A stretch of 64,000 nucleotides of DNA from Salibacterium aidingense DSM 18341 (GCF_000429685.1 NZ_AUCI01000018.1:1-64000), one strand, 5' to 3'; positions 23,633-33,050 are shown, counted from the first letter of the stretch. Notes: a model not told the origin generated them from the sequence alone. A program made the numbers and translations.

Positions 23633-24661
23633 ATGACTGAGAAAAAGGAGAAGTTTGACGTTGTGGTAATCGGAGGCGGCCCGGCCGGTCTCTTCACAGC
23701 GTTTTACGCCGGCATGCGGGGATTGTCCGTGAAAATTATCGAAAGTCTGCCCCACCTGGGCGGTCAGTTAACAGCCCTTTATCCTGAAAAATTCATCTAT
23801 GATGTGGCTGGCTTTCCTAAAGTTCGGGCTCAGGAATTAGTGAATCATTTGATAGAGCAGATGGAAGAATTTCATCCGGAGGTTTGTCTGGAGCAATCGG
23901 TCGAAAAAGTTGAGAAACTGGAGGATGGTACCTTTTTCCTTCAGGCGGCAACCGGTGATATTCATTATACGAAGACAATTATTATTACAGCAGGGAATGG
24001 TGCGTTTCAGCCTAAAAAGTTAAAACTGAAGGAAGCGGAACAGTATGAAGGACAAAACCTTCATTATTTCATTAATGATCTGACTCAATTTAATGGGAAA
24101 CGGGTCGCTGTATTCGGCGGAGGCGATTCCGCCGTGGATTGGTCTTTGATGCTGGAGCCGATTGCAGAAAAAGTGACCGTAGTTCACCGGAGAGAAGCGT
24201 TCCGGGCTCACGAACACAGTGTCGAAAATTTAAAAGCGTCCAGCGTAAATATCGAAACACCATACGAGCCTGTACGTCTGGAAGGAAACGATAACATCGA
24301 AAAAGTCATGCTGAAGAAAGCAAAAGGGGAGAAACAAAAAACCATCCACGTAGATGAGGTAGTAGTTAACTATGGTTTTGTTTCAAGATTAGGTGCGATT
24401 GCGGATTGGGGATTAAACATTGAAAAAAATTCAATTGTAGTGAACAGCAGAATGGAAACGAATATTGAAGGAATATACGCGGCTGGGGATATTACGACCT
24501 TTGACGGCAAAGTAAAATTAATTGCCACCGGTTTTGGAGAAGCTCCCACTGCTGTCAGCAGTGCGAAAGTATATATTGAACCAGAGGCAAAACTGCAGCC
24601 GGCCCACAGTACGAGTATCATGGACCAGCCGGGTGATAAGAAAACAGCAGGGATAAAATAA
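23633..24661 (+). CDS. Ferredoxin-NAD(P)+ reductase, thioredoxin-reductase-like type
   Basis: A 342-residue flavoprotein with an N-terminal FAD-binding GGGPAG (residues 14-19), the GGQL motif, a central NAD(P)-binding GGGDSAVDW, and the C-terminal GIYAAGDIT. There is no CxxC redox centre, so it fits the YumC-type ferredoxin-NADP+ reductase and not thioredoxin reductase. It would pass electrons from NAD(P)H to the ferredoxin encoded 17 bases downstream. The start at 23633 follows an AAGGAGG site; an ATG 20 codons upstream has none. The surrounding genes suggest that it serves the Rieske dioxygenase. Confidence 0.87.
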   Translation: MTEKKEKFDVVVIGGGPAGLFTAFYAGMRGLSVKIIESLPHLGGQLTALYPEKFIYDVAGFPKVRAQELVNHLIEQMEEFHPEVCLEQSVEKVEKLEDGTFFLQAATGDIHYTKTIIITAGNGAFQPKKLKLKEAEQYEGQNLHYFINDLTQFNGKRVAVFGGGDSAVDWSLMLEPIAEKVTVVHRREAFRAHEHSVENLKASSVNIETPYEPVRLEGNDNIEKVMLKKAKGEKQKTIHVDEVVVNYGFVSRLGAIADWGLNIEKNSIVVNSRMETNIEGIYAAGDITTFDGKVKLIATGFGEAPTAVSSAKVYIEPEAKLQPAHSTSIMDQPGDKKTAGIK

Positions 24662-24678
24662 AAGGAGGGATTATTACG

Positions 24679-24927
24679 ATGGCTTGTTATACAAAAGTAG
24701 AGAAAGAGACTTGTATTGCCTGCGGAACGTGCGGTGCCATAGCCCCGGAAGTATTCGAATACGATGATAGCGGCTTCTCCCAAAGTGTCCTGGACAACAA
24801 TAAGGGAGTGCAGGCTGTACCGGAAGAAGTGGCTGAAGATGTCGAAGAGGCTTACGAAGGCTGTCCATCCGGCTCCATTAAACTAAATGACACACCGTTT
24901 AAACCAAAAACACCAGTCTCCAGTTAA
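24679..24927 (+). CDS. fer: Bacillus-type single-cluster ferredoxin
   Basis: An 82-residue acidic ferredoxin. Cys12, Cys15 and Cys18 (CIACGTC) plus Cys62 in GCPSGSI are the ligands of one [4Fe-4S] cluster, the arrangement of Bacillus Fer proteins. It has the usual acidic helix region and a short extra tail (PFKPKTPVSS). It follows the reductase closely with an AAAGGAGGG site. Most three-component Rieske dioxygenases use a [2Fe-2S] ferredoxin, so a [4Fe-4S] carrier here is unusual. It could alternatively serve a general metabolic role. Confidence 0.9.
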   Translation: MACYTKVEKETCIACGTCGAIAPEVFEYDDSGFSQSVLDNNKGVQAVPEEVAEDVEEAYEGCPSGSIKLNDTPFKPKTPVSS

Positions 24928-24938
24928 TAATAAAATAA

Positions 24939-24972
24939 GCAATATTATATATGATGAAATATATAATATTGC
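24939..24972 (+). promoter_or_regulatory. Shared AT-rich operator, copy E (second hpaE), perfect palindrome
   Basis: GCAATATTATATAT and ATATATAATATTGC form a perfect 14-base inverted repeat around GATGAA. Its core (24945-24968) reads TTATATAT, GATGAA, ATATATAATA, the shared pattern. It lies 30 bases before the hpaE2 start. No T run follows, so it is an operator more likely than a terminator. Confidence 0.7.
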
Positions 24973-25001
24973 TGAAATAAAAATAATAAAGGAGTGAAAA
25001 C

Positions 25002-26510
25002 ATGCCAAGTCAGGTTGAGACAAAAACAAAGTCTATTGAAAAGAATGTGAAAGATATTCGGCACTATATCAATGGTCAATTCGTGGATTCTCATAGTAAT
25101 GAATGGTTCGATAACTATAATCCCTTTACGAATAAAAAAATTAATCAAGCTGCTTCCGGGGATGAAAAGGAGATTGATGAAGCTGTACAGTCGGCACGCA
25201 AGGCTTTTCAGGGAGAGTGGGGCAGTTTAAAGCTGAAAGACCGTCTGGCTTACATTTATCGGATCGCCGATTTGATTGATGAATACATTGATGAAATTGC
25301 ACCGTTGGAATCGTATGATACAGGTCTTCCGGTCAGTCAGACGAAGAAGATGGTGGCCCGTGCGGCACATAATTTCCGCTTTTATGCAGAAATGGTATCC
25401 AGCAGGCTTGTAGGAGATGCTTATCAAGTGGATAATGAATTTCTCAATTATACGATCCATAAGCCGGTTGGAATTGCAGGACTGATAACGCCCTGGAATG
25501 CTCCGTTTATGCTGGAAACATGGAAGATCGCCCCGGCTCTTGCGACAGGAAACACGGTTGTATTAAAGCCGGCGGAATGGTCCCCGCTGACAGCGAACCG
25601 TCTCGCGGAAATTATCGACAAAGCGGAGCTTCCGGATGGTGTCTTTAATGTTGTACATGGTTACGGTGAAAGGGCAGGAGCATCCCTCGTTGCTCATTCT
25701 GACGTGGAGCTTATTTCCTTTACCGGGGAGACAACAACCGGCTCTGAAATTATGAAAAACGGTGCGGATTCTCTAAAGCAGTTTTCGATGGAGCTTGGCG
25801 GCAAATCGCCGATCATCGTTTTTGACGATGCAGATGTAGACCGTGCTCTTGATGCATGCACCTGGGGTATTTTTTCCTTCAATGGTGAACGCTGTACGGC
25901 GAACTCCCGTTTATATATCCACGAAAACATAGCTGATTCTTTCATTGAAAGATTAAAAGAAAGAGTACAAAACATCGTCGTTGGTGACCCGATGAAGGAA
26001 GATACACAGGTAGGGCCGCTCATTCATGCGAACCACTATAATAATGTGAAAAATTACTTGAAAATCGCAGAAAAAGAGGGTTGTCAGGTATTCAGCGGCA
26101 ATGTTCCGGAAGAAATGAGCAGTGGTAACTTTATCCCGCCTACGATTATCCTGAATGCTGATACGGAAATGACAGTAGTTCAAGAAGAAATCTTCGGTCC
26201 TGTGATAACGGTGATGACTTTCAAAGAAGAAGAGGAAGTTATCAAACTGGCAAACAACGTAAGGTATGGTCTTGCCGGTTATGTCTGGACGAAAGATATC
26301 CAACGCGGGCACAGGGTGGCGCAGGCAGTAGATTCCGGGATGCTCTGGGTGAATTCACAGAACGTCCGCGATCTAAGGACCCCGTTTGGTGGTTCCAAAC
26401 ACAGTGGTATCGGCCGGGAAGGCGGCCACTATGCCTTTGAATTTTACACGGAAGTGCAGATTATTCATGTCGCTCTGGGAGAGCATCATATCCCGCAGTT
26501 CGGCAAGTAA
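25002..26510 (+). CDS. hpaE2: 5-carboxymethyl-2-hydroxymuconate semialdehyde dehydrogenase (copy 2)
   Basis: A 502-residue aldehyde dehydrogenase that aligns along its full length with the hpaE copy at 13481. Catalytic Glu (MELGGKSPI) and Cys (FNGERCTANSR) are intact and the central 200 residues are almost unchanged, while both ends differ more. At DNA level many synonymous positions differ, so this is not a recent duplication. It has its own AAAGGAGTG ribosome site and is directly preceded by the best copy of the shared operator. It probably catalyses the same step, perhaps under different induction. It starts a three-gene unit whose second and third members are damaged. Confidence 0.9.
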   Translation: MPSQVETKTKSIEKNVKDIRHYINGQFVDSHSNEWFDNYNPFTNKKINQAASGDEKEIDEAVQSARKAFQGEWGSLKLKDRLAYIYRIADLIDEYIDEIAPLESYDTGLPVSQTKKMVARAAHNFRFYAEMVSSRLVGDAYQVDNEFLNYTIHKPVGIAGLITPWNAPFMLETWKIAPALATGNTVVLKPAEWSPLTANRLAEIIDKAELPDGVFNVVHGYGERAGASLVAHSDVELISFTGETTTGSEIMKNGADSLKQFSMELGGKSPIIVFDDADVDRALDACTWGIFSFNGERCTANSRLYIHENIADSFIERLKERVQNIVVGDPMKEDTQVGPLIHANHYNNVKNYLKIAEKEGCQVFSGNVPEEMSSGNFIPPTIILNADTEMTVVQEEIFGPVITVMTFKEEEEVIKLANNVRYGLAGYVWTKDIQRGHRVAQAVDSGMLWVNSQNVRDLRTPFGGSKHSGIGREGGHYAFEFYTEVQIIHVALGEHHIPQFGK

Positions 26511-26531
26511 ATATATTGAGGAGGAATAAAT

Positions 26532-27511
26532 GTGAATTTTGATATTATCCGCTGTGGACGTGCCGTTCTGCATGTCACCGACCTGGAAAAATCGAGAGCT
26601 TTTTACGAAGCTCTCGGTTTTATTGAAACGGAATCTGATAAGGAAAACATCTTTTTCCGTGGGCTTGAAGAGCATAACCACCACAGCCTCTGGCTGAAGA
26701 AAAAGGACGAAGCCAATGCGGAAGCTATAGGATATAAAGTAAGATCAGAAGATGATCTTGATATGTTGGAAGCGTTTTATAAAAAACAGGGAATAAAAGT
26801 GAAATGGCTGGAAAAAGGCACACAGCATGCTTTAGGACGGGCCTTGCGGGTGCAGGATGTTTCCGGACTGCCGATCGAGTATTATGCCGAGATGGAATCG
26901 GTGGAACGGATGCTTCAGCGCTATGATGTGTACAAAGGTGCGAAAGTGCAGCGGATTGACCATTTCAACTGCATGGTGTCAGATGTGGAAAAAGCGTACA
27001 ACTATTACATCGATGAGTTAGGTTTTGTCTGCTCGGAATATACGGCGGGGGAGGAAGAAAGGATATGGGCTGCCTGGCTGCATCGGAAACCGAGCGTTCA
27101 TGATGTGGCATTTATGAACGGGGCAGGGCCGCGCCTGCATCATGTCGGGTTTTGGCTGAAAGACCCAATGAGCCTGATTGACGGCTGTGATGTCCTTGCT
27201 TCGATGGGATATGCCCCGAATATAGAACGTGGGCCGGGACGACATGGTCTTTCCAACGCTTTTTTCTTGTATCTCCGAGATCCGGACGGCCACCGTATTG
27301 AACTGTACAACGGCGATTATCTAACGAGTGATCCGGATTTTAAACCGATCCGCTGGGATTTAAATGATCCGATGCGGCAGACGTTTTGGGCCATGAAGCA
27401 CCGGATAGCTGGTTTGATGAAGCATCCAGGGTTCTGGATGTACACCACGGTAGAAAATTAGAACTAACGGAACCGACCTTAAAAAAACGGAAACCGACAT
27501 TTGTGATTTAG
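26532..27511 (+). pseudogene. hpaD2: Second hpaD, frameshifted near the C-terminus
   Basis: This gene matches hpaD at 16522 through residue Trp286, including the metal ligands, then loses one G in the run at 27388-27390 (GGG where copy 1 has GGGG). The actual reading ends early at 27461 with an unrelated 23-residue tail, giving 309 residues. With one base restored the frame continues to 27511 with a tail like copy 1 (KKRKPTFVI). It uses a GTG start; the overlapping ATG would hit TGA at once. All catalytic ligands precede the shift, but the C-terminal segment of such dioxygenases closes the active site, so activity may be reduced or lost. A sequencing error cannot be excluded. Confidence 0.75.
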
Positions 27512-27517
27512 AAGAAG

Positions 27518-28225
27518 TTGGGAGGGGATAAGACTATCCTGGAATTGGGGTCAAATTCAGCCGTTATTATTGACCGAGATGTCGATCTTGAAAAGGCTGC
27601 TACCAGGTGTGTGGAGGGAGCATTTGTCTATCAGGGTCAAGTCTGTATCTCCTTACAGCGTATTTATGTACACCATCATGTCTATGAATCGTTTATCGAA
27701 AAGTTTGTCGCAAAGACAAGAAAATTAGTAACTGGTGACCCATTAGAAGAAAAGACGGATGTTTCCGCCCTTATTTCTGAAGGCGATGTAGAGCGTGTTT
27801 TGTCCTGGATAAACGAAGCTGAAAATGCAGGAGCAGAAAAGAAAACAGGTGGAGTATGTGAAGGAAACATTTTATTGCCGACTGTTTTAACAAACGTCTC
27901 TCCAGAATTAAGGGTATCCTGTCAGGAAGTTTTTGGGCCAGTTGTTGTGGTGAACCCGACAGCTTCTGTAGAAAAAGCGATGGAAGAAGTGAACCATTCC
28001 CGGTTTGGCTTGCAGGCAGGAATATACACGAATGATATTCAAACAGCAATGGAAGCATCTGAGGCACTTGAAGTTGGGGGAGTCATGATTAATGATATTC
28101 CAACGTTTCGTGTGGATCACATGCCATATGGCGGGGTAAAAGAAAGTGGGACAGGAAAAGAAGGCATTAAGTATGCCATCAAAGAAATGACAGAAGAAAA
28201 ATTAACTATTATTAATCTCAGTTAA
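27518..28225 (+). pseudogene. Truncated aldehyde dehydrogenase (C-terminal half)
   Basis: A 235-residue remnant of an aldehyde dehydrogenase closely similar to the one at 17521. It begins just before the catalytic Glu (ILELGSNSAV) and keeps the Cys motif YQGQVCISLQR and the whole C-terminal part, but the first 250 residues with the NAD-binding core are missing. The bases before it (GTTGGGAGG) look like the ribosome site of the intact relative joined directly to internal sequence, so an internal deletion of about 740 bases is the simplest explanation. It cannot bind NAD normally. A rare TTG start could still give a protein fragment. Confidence 0.85.
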
Positions 28226-28252
28226 GAAAAACGGCCGACAGCGGACGTTTTT
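28226..28252. terminator. Bidirectional terminator between the ALDH remnant and the sigma-54 activator
   Basis: AAAAACGGCCG-ACAG-CGGACGTTTTT, a hairpin with one mismatch and T runs on both strands, lies between two converging genes. Confidence 0.8.
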
Positions 28253-28267
28253 CATTTACATGGTTCG

Positions 28268-30037
28268 TTAGGAAGAGGGCTTTAGATTGTATTGATTTAT
28301 TTTGCGATAGAGCCTGGTTCTGGTGATATTTAAACGTTCTGCTGCTTTTTTTATGTTTCCCTCCGTATATTCCAGCGTACGTTCTATTGTTTCTTTTTCT
28401 ATTTCTTCCAACGTTTTGGCTCCCCCATATTCCCGGCCGGCCTCAGGTGCAATACTCAATTGTAGATCCTCTGATTTGATAACGCCGCTCTCCGCTAAAA
28501 AGACACCCTGATTTAAAACACTGATTAGTTCACGAATATTCCCTGGCCATTGATAACGTACAATGGCTTCTTTTGCGTTTGAACTAAGCATGGTCAGGGG
28601 GTCAATTTCCTCCAAAAAAGCCTCAGCCAAATAAATACAATCGGTTCTTTCCCGTAAAGGAATAAGATCTATAATAATTCCCTTCAGCCGGTAAAATAGA
28701 TCTGCCCTAAACTGTTTGGAGTTCACTTCCTCTGGAAGCCGGCAGTTGGTTGCAGCAATAATCCGGACATCAATGGTCTTTGTTTGGTTTGAACCCAACG
28801 GGGTAATTTCTTTTTCCTGCAGGACACGTAAGAGGGCAACTTGAGCTTGCAGCGGTAATTCTCCAATTTCGTCAAGAAACAAAGTTCCCCCATGAGCAGC
28901 TTCAAATTTTCCTTTTTTACCCTGGGGATGAGCTCCTGTAAACGCTCCCTTTTCATACCCAAACAGTTCACTTTCAATTAAATGTTCCGGAATGGCCCCG
29001 CAATTCACCGTGATGAAAGGTTTGTGTTTTCGGTCACTGTGTGCATGTATCGATTGTGCAAATACTTCTTTTCCTGTTCCGGTTTCTCCCTGTAATATTA
29101 AAGGAAGATCTGTTACAGCTACTTTGGCAGCAAGTTTTATTTGCTTTTCTACATGATGACATTTTCTTTTTATATCAGAAAATGTATAAGAATTTGGCTG
29201 ATTCCTTTTATATTCGCTGGCAGGGGTTTTTAAAGTATAGGAACGCCACCATTTATTCCATTTATCACCGATTACCTCCACAGGATATTCATTATTATAC
29301 AGTCTGCCGACGCAGTCTGTCCCAAGTATACTCTTTGCTGATTCATTGGCCCGTATAATATAGGAATCCTGGTCCAGTGAGATAATAGGTTCATGATAAT
29401 GATCGGATAGATGATTAAGTTCACGGAAAGCCAATATTTTTTCATTTGTTACATTCTGAAACATTAATTTATGTTGAATGGTCTCAGCTGCTAATTTCCC
29501 CATAGTTAAAGAAGATTCATTAAAAAGAGAAGCAATGCTGTAAATATTAATCACTCCCACGGCTTCCCCGGTAGGGGCAATGATGGGATTAGCTGCACAG
29601 GTCAAGGCAGCATTCTCTTTATAGAAATGCTCTTCGCCAAAAAGTATAATAGGTGTTTGTTCCTTTAAAGCAATACCTGCAGCGTTTGTTCCTTTATAAT
29701 GTTCATTCCAATTGATACCTTCCCGAAGGTTCCCCTTTTGTTTTAAATCAGCCAATTCTTCTTGCTCTGCCAATTGATCACTGCCTATTGTATATATGAC
29801 ATGTCCATGACGATCCAATAAGGAAGTGACATGGTTATTTTTAACTAAATAAGGTCGAAGTTCATTAAGTATAGGAACAGAATACTCCAGAAGGATTTCA
29901 TTTTCTTCTTTTATTTCTTTCACTTGATTAAGGGAGGGATTTTGGGCCATAGGTGCTTCCGCACGTTCGAGGTTTCTTTCTAAACAGCGCCCCCATGATT
30001 GGTTAATGAGTTCATCTCTTGAAGAAAGTTGTTTCAT
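28268..30037 (-). CDS. Sigma-54-dependent transcriptional activator (AcoR-like)
   Basis: A 589-residue enhancer-binding protein. N-terminal region: the AcoR-type [10 protein letters not shown] start, a GAF-like sensor to about residue 190 and a PAS-like stretch ([19 protein letters not shown]). Centre: AAA+ domain with Walker A GETGTGKE, the sigma-54 contact loop GAFTGA and Walker [14 protein letters not shown]-terminus: Fis-type helix-turn-helix ([21 protein letters not shown]). The ATG at 30037 was chosen because CAGGAGG precedes it; the longer reading adds a hydrophobic stretch over the operator. It is divergent from an operon with a canonical -24/-12 promoter, so it surely drives that operon. 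The inducer is unknown. Confidence 0.93.
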   Translation of the reverse strand: MKQLSSRDELINQSWGRCLERNLERAEAPMAQNPSLNQVKEIKEENEILLEYSVPILNELRPYLVKNNHVTSLLDRHGHVIYTIGSDQLAEQEELADLKQKGNLREGINWNEHYKGTNAAGIALKEQTPIILFGEEHFYKENAALTCAANPIIAPTGEAVGVINIYSIASLFNESSLTMGKLAAETIQHKLMFQNVTNEKILAFRELNHLSDHYHEPIISLDQDSYIIRANESAKSILGTDCVGRLYNNEYPVEVIGDKWNKWWRSYTLKTPASEYKRNQPNSYTFSDIKRKCHHVEKQIKLAAKVAVTDLPLILQGETGTGKEVFAQSIHAHSDRKHKPFITVNCGAIPEHLIESELFGYEKGAFTGAHPQGKKGKFEAAHGGTLFLDEIGELPLQAQVALLRVLQEKEITPLGSNQTKTIDVRIIAATNCRLPEEVNSKQFRADLFYRLKGIIIDLIPLRERTDCIYLAEAFLEEIDPLTMLSSNAKEAIVRYQWPGNIRELISVLNQGVFLAESGVIKSEDLQLSIAPEAGREYGGAKTLEEIEKETIERTLEYTEGNIKKAAERLNITRTRLYRKINQYNLKPSS

Positions 30038-30108
30038 TTCGATTACCTCCTGAATGAAAGCCTTTTCAACAATTATATCATTAAACTGATAATTAAAAAA
30101 TATTAAAA

Positions 30109-30132
30109 TAATATATGATATCATGTATGATA
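30109..30132 (+). promoter_or_regulatory. Shared AT-rich operator, copy F (sigma-54 activator promoter)
   Basis: TAATATAT, GATATC, ATGTATGATA. The centre ATGATATCAT is a perfect dyad. It lies 72 bases before the activator start, so it most likely controls the activator gene. Confidence 0.6.
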
Positions 30133-30140
30133 TATATTTT

Positions 30141-30177
30141 GTATCAAATTAGGACATCAACTGTTTTAATTTGATAC
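30141..30177. promoter_or_regulatory. Candidate upstream activating sequence for the sigma-54 activator
   Basis: GTATCAAATTA and TAATTTGATAC are an 11-base perfect inverted repeat 15 bases apart. It lies about 55-90 bases upstream of the -24 element, a normal position for an enhancer bound by a Fis-type activator. Confidence 0.6.
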
Positions 30178-30229
30178 ATTATCCTTTTTTTCGACTTACT
30201 AATGTTCCCGCGCGATCACTGTCTAAAAG

Positions 30230-30246
30230 TTGGCATAAAAATTGCA
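30230..30246 (+). promoter_or_regulatory. Sigma-54 (-24/-12) promoter of the ALDH-TRAP operon
   Basis: TTGGCAT-AAAAA-TTGCA matches the sigma-54 consensus (TGGCAC-N5-TTGC). The invariant GG and GC are 12 bases apart as required. It is 35 bases before the aldehyde dehydrogenase start and faces away from the activator gene. Confidence 0.88.
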
Positions 30247-30280
30247 TTTTGAAAGGGGAGTATAAGAAGGAGGAATGAAG

Positions 30281-31750
30281 ATGGGAGCAGATTTTCAATT
30301 ATTTATTGGAGGCAAGTGGGAAGACAGCGTTTCGAAAGAGACAATGGAATCTATCAACCCTGCTACGGGATCGGGGTATGTTACCGTATCGAAAGCAAAT
30401 GAACAGGATGTGGATAAAGCCGTAAGCGCTGCCAGGGAAGCTTTTGAAATTGGACCATGGGCAGATATGGCTCCGGGAGACAGAGGACGTCTGCTTTATA
30501 AAATCGCTCAAAAATTGTGGGAAAACGTGGATTACTTGGCGGAAGTAGAATCCAGAGATAACGGTCTTCCTATTAATGAAACAAAATTTATTGCTATTCC
30601 TGCCGCCATCGATGTGCTTGAGTTTTATGCAGGTCTTGCCAACAAAATACAAGGAGAAACATTGGCTTCTCCAAACGACCGATTTAATTATACACTGAAG
30701 GAACCGCTTGGTGTAATAGGTGCTATTGTGCCTTGGAATCACCCAATCATGATATCCATGTGGAAGATAGCCCCAGCATTGACAGCCGGGAATACCATTG
30801 TCATCAAGCCGCCTGAACAGACACCGGTTAGCGTGCTTGAACTGGCCAGACTATTTAAGGAAGCCGGTCTACCGGACGGGGTCCTGAATGTTGTACCGGG
30901 GGATGGAACTCATGCCGGAGCTGCATTATCCTCCCATTCCGGTGTAGATAAAATTGCGTTCACCGGATCAACCAATACGGGACGGCTCATCATGCAGGCA
31001 GCCAGTAAAAATTTAAAGCCAGTAAGCTTGGAGCTTGGCGGCAAATCTCCTAATATCGTTTTTGAGGACGCTGATATAGAACAAGCTGTAAATGGATCCA
31101 TGTTTGGTATTTATTTTGGCCAGGGCCAAGTGTGTGCTGCTGGTTCCCGTTTGTTTGTCCAAGATAGCATTTACGATAAATTCATGGATGAATTCAGAGA
31201 GAAAGTCCAGAAAATAAAAATAGGGGATCCACTAGATGGGACGACACAAATGGGACCGCAGGTATCACAAGGTCAGCTGGAACAAGTAGAGTCCTATGTA
31301 GCCTCGGGGATTGAGCAGGGAGCCACGGTGACAGTTGGAGGAGAACGTCAGAAGGATAGAAGCGGCTATTACTATACCCCAACCATAGTTGAAAACGTTT
31401 CCAATAACATGAAGATAGCACAGGAAGAAATTTTTGGTCCCGTTGTTTCAGTTATTCGTTTTACAGATGAAGCAGATGCCTTGAAAAAAGCGAATAATAC
31501 AATCTATGGACTTGCTTCAGGAATGTGGACCAACGATGTAAAAAGAGCTCATCGTATGGCTAAAAAGCTCCAGGCTGGGACGGTGTATGTAAATACTTTC
31601 AGCATGCTGGACAGCGCAGCTCCATTTGGGGGGACGAAACAGAGTGGATTTGGCAGAGAGTTAGGTACAGAAGCGTTAGATATGTATACAGAAACAAAGC
31701 ATGTTTGGGTAGATTTAAGTGAAGATGGATTGAACTGGTACGGATTGTAA
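30281..31750 (+). CDS. Aldehyde dehydrogenase, sigma-54 operon
   Basis: A 489-residue NAD-dependent aldehyde dehydrogenase with intact loops IVPWNHPIMISMWK, SLELGGKSPNIVF (catalytic Glu) and FGQGQVCAAGSR (catalytic Cys). It is of the betaine-aldehyde/phenylacetaldehyde-like broad class and is clearly different from the hpaE copies. It is the first gene behind the sigma-54 promoter. The ATG at 30281 is seven bases after AAGGAGG; another ATG two codons earlier overlaps the ribosome site. The neighbours suggest it oxidises an aldehyde made from, or leading to, the compound imported by the TRAP system. The substrate is not predictable. Confidence 0.88.
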   Translation: MGADFQLFIGGKWEDSVSKETMESINPATGSGYVTVSKANEQDVDKAVSAAREAFEIGPWADMAPGDRGRLLYKIAQKLWENVDYLAEVESRDNGLPINETKFIAIPAAIDVLEFYAGLANKIQGETLASPNDRFNYTLKEPLGVIGAIVPWNHPIMISMWKIAPALTAGNTIVIKPPEQTPVSVLELARLFKEAGLPDGVLNVVPGDGTHAGAALSSHSGVDKIAFTGSTNTGRLIMQAASKNLKPVSLELGGKSPNIVFEDADIEQAVNGSMFGIYFGQGQVCAAGSRLFVQDSIYDKFMDEFREKVQKIKIGDPLDGTTQMGPQVSQGQLEQVESYVASGIEQGATVTVGGERQKDRSGYYYTPTIVENVSNNMKIAQEEIFGPVVSVIRFTDEADALKKANNTIYGLASGMWTNDVKRAHRMAKKLQAGTVYVNTFSMLDSAAPFGGTKQSGFGRELGTEALDMYTETKHVWVDLSEDGLNWYGL

Positions 31751-31773
31751 TACGAAAGGAGAGAGAATCAGAG

Positions 31774-32172
31774 TTGGCAGAGAATAACATGTATAAAGAA
31801 GGAGAAAGAAACTTCAGGAAGTTATTTGGAGACGCGAGAGTAGATCCGGTTTTAAATAACGTAAATCAATTTGATGACGAGTTTCATCGTTTCTTATTAG
31901 AATATTGTTTTGGTGAACTGTGGGGAAGAGAAGGGCTTCCCTGGAAGCAGCGTAGTCTTAACAATTTATGCCTGTTAATAGGACTGAATCGCCCTAACGA
32001 GTATGAAACGCATTTACGTGGAGCTGTCAGAAATGGCTGCACCATGGAAGAAATTAAGGAAACCCTGCTGCAGGTAACGGTTTATGCCGGTATCCCTGCC
32101 GGAGCGGAAGCTTTTAAAATAGCAAACAAAGTGTTCGAAGAAGAGGGGGTGAATGTAAATGGGGACGCCTAA
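31774..32172 (+). CDS. Carboxymuconolactone decarboxylase (CMD) family protein
   Basis: A 132-residue all-helical protein of the CMD/AhpD-like superfamily: FRKLFGDARVDPVLNNV, CFGELWGREGLPWKQRSLNNLCLLIGLNR and ETLLQVTVYAGIPAGAEAF regions. The residue pattern is that of PcaC-type proteins without the AhpD CxxC. True PcaC decarboxylates 4-carboxymuconolactone; many relatives have other roles. A TTG start at 31774 fits the AAAGGAGAG site, and an ATG at 31789 is an alternative. Its end overlaps the next gene by 14 bases. In this operon it may act on a ring-derived or keto-acid intermediate. Confidence 0.8.
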   Translation: MAENNMYKEGERNFRKLFGDARVDPVLNNVNQFDDEFHRFLLEYCFGELWGREGLPWKQRSLNNLCLLIGLNRPNEYETHLRGAVRNGCTMEEIKETLLQVTVYAGIPAGAEAFKIANKVFEEEGVNVNGDA

Positions 32173-33031
32173 AGTAGGTTTTATAGGGTTGGGACACATG
32201 GGAGCCCCTATGGCAGCTTGTCTTGTTCAAAGGGGGTTTGAAACCGTTGTCTTTGATGCTGCTGGTACAGAGGAACGAGCGCCAGCCGGTGCCATGGCCG
32301 TATCTGGTTTAAAAGAAATGGCCGAGGTCGAAGTAGTATTAATGAGCCTGCCAAATGGAGAAGCCTCTATTTCCGTGTGCCGCCAGTTGGCTGAAACTAT
32401 GACGGAACATGTAAGGTACGTGGTGGACCTATCGAGCATTGGAGTCCCTGCAGCTGAAAAATGTGCTAAGATTTTAAACCATTCTAATATGAAGTATATT
32501 GATAGTCCCGTCAGTGGCGGACAAAGAGGAGCCGCTGCCGGAACGTTAACTCTTATGGCAGCAGCGGAACCACAGGATCTTGATTTTGTAAGACCCGTGT
32601 TGTCAGCTTTTAGCACTAATATATTTCATATGGGGAATCATTCTGGCCAGGGGCAAGCTATGAAATTCATCAATAACTATTTAGCCTCCTCCATCTTAGC
32701 CGCCACCAGTGAAGCCGCAGCAGCTGGAGTACATGCAGGCCTGGATTTAAAACAAATGATAGAAATTATAAACGTGTCTACCGGGAGCAGTTTTATGAGC
32801 AATAATGTTTTTATGGAAAGTGTGATTCCTGAAAAATTTGATGCGGGTTTTTCAAGTTCTCTATTATTAAAAGATTTAAAATTATATGGAGATAGCATAG
32901 AACAGGAAACTCCAGCCGACTTATTTCGAGTCGTATTATCTTTGTGGGAAGAATTTGAAGAAACGCAGCCTAACACAGATGTTTCGCAAATGTACAAGTA
33001 TTTGTTGAATAAACGTGTTCCGGCCAAATAA
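32159..33031 (+). CDS. 3-hydroxyisobutyrate dehydrogenase-like NAD(P)-dependent oxidoreductase
   Basis: A 290-residue beta-hydroxyacid dehydrogenase. N-terminal Rossmann motif GFIGLGHMGAPMA (about residues 7-19), the substrate-site DSPVSGGQRGA (about 116-126) and the catalytic-lysine region GQAMKFINNYL (about 164-174) are all present. The family oxidises 3-hydroxyisobutyrate, tartronate semialdehyde-type or other beta-hydroxy acids. It overlaps the CMD gene and is part of the sigma-54 operon, where with the aldehyde dehydrogenase it could handle a hydroxy acid and its semialdehyde. The substrate is unknown. Confidence 0.88.
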   Translation: MGTPKVGFIGLGHMGAPMAACLVQRGFETVVFDAAGTEERAPAGAMAVSGLKEMAEVEVVLMSLPNGEASISVCRQLAETMTEHVRYVVDLSSIGVPAAEKCAKILNHSNMKYIDSPVSGGQRGAAAGTLTLMAAAEPQDLDFVRPVLSAFSTNIFHMGNHSGQGQAMKFINNYLASSILAATSEAAAAGVHAGLDLKQMIEIINVSTGSSFMSNNVFMESVIPEKFDAGFSSSLLLKDLKLYGDSIEQETPADLFRVVLSLWEEFEETQPNTDVSQMYKYLLNKRVPAK

Positions 33032-33050
33032 CGAAAAGGGGAAGTCAGCT

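Noticed and set aside
23545-23697. 51-residue hydrophobic extension of the AraC regulator
   Set aside because: It overlaps the divergent reductase gene and adds a Pro/Phe/Leu-rich stretch not found in AraC proteins.
24939-24972. Terminator of the ferredoxin gene
   Set aside because: The stem is almost all A/T with no T run and matches the operator found at five other promoters.
30038-30124. 29-residue extension of the sigma-54 activator
   Set aside because: It lacks a ribosome site and overlaps the operator; the ATG at 30037 has CAGGAGG.
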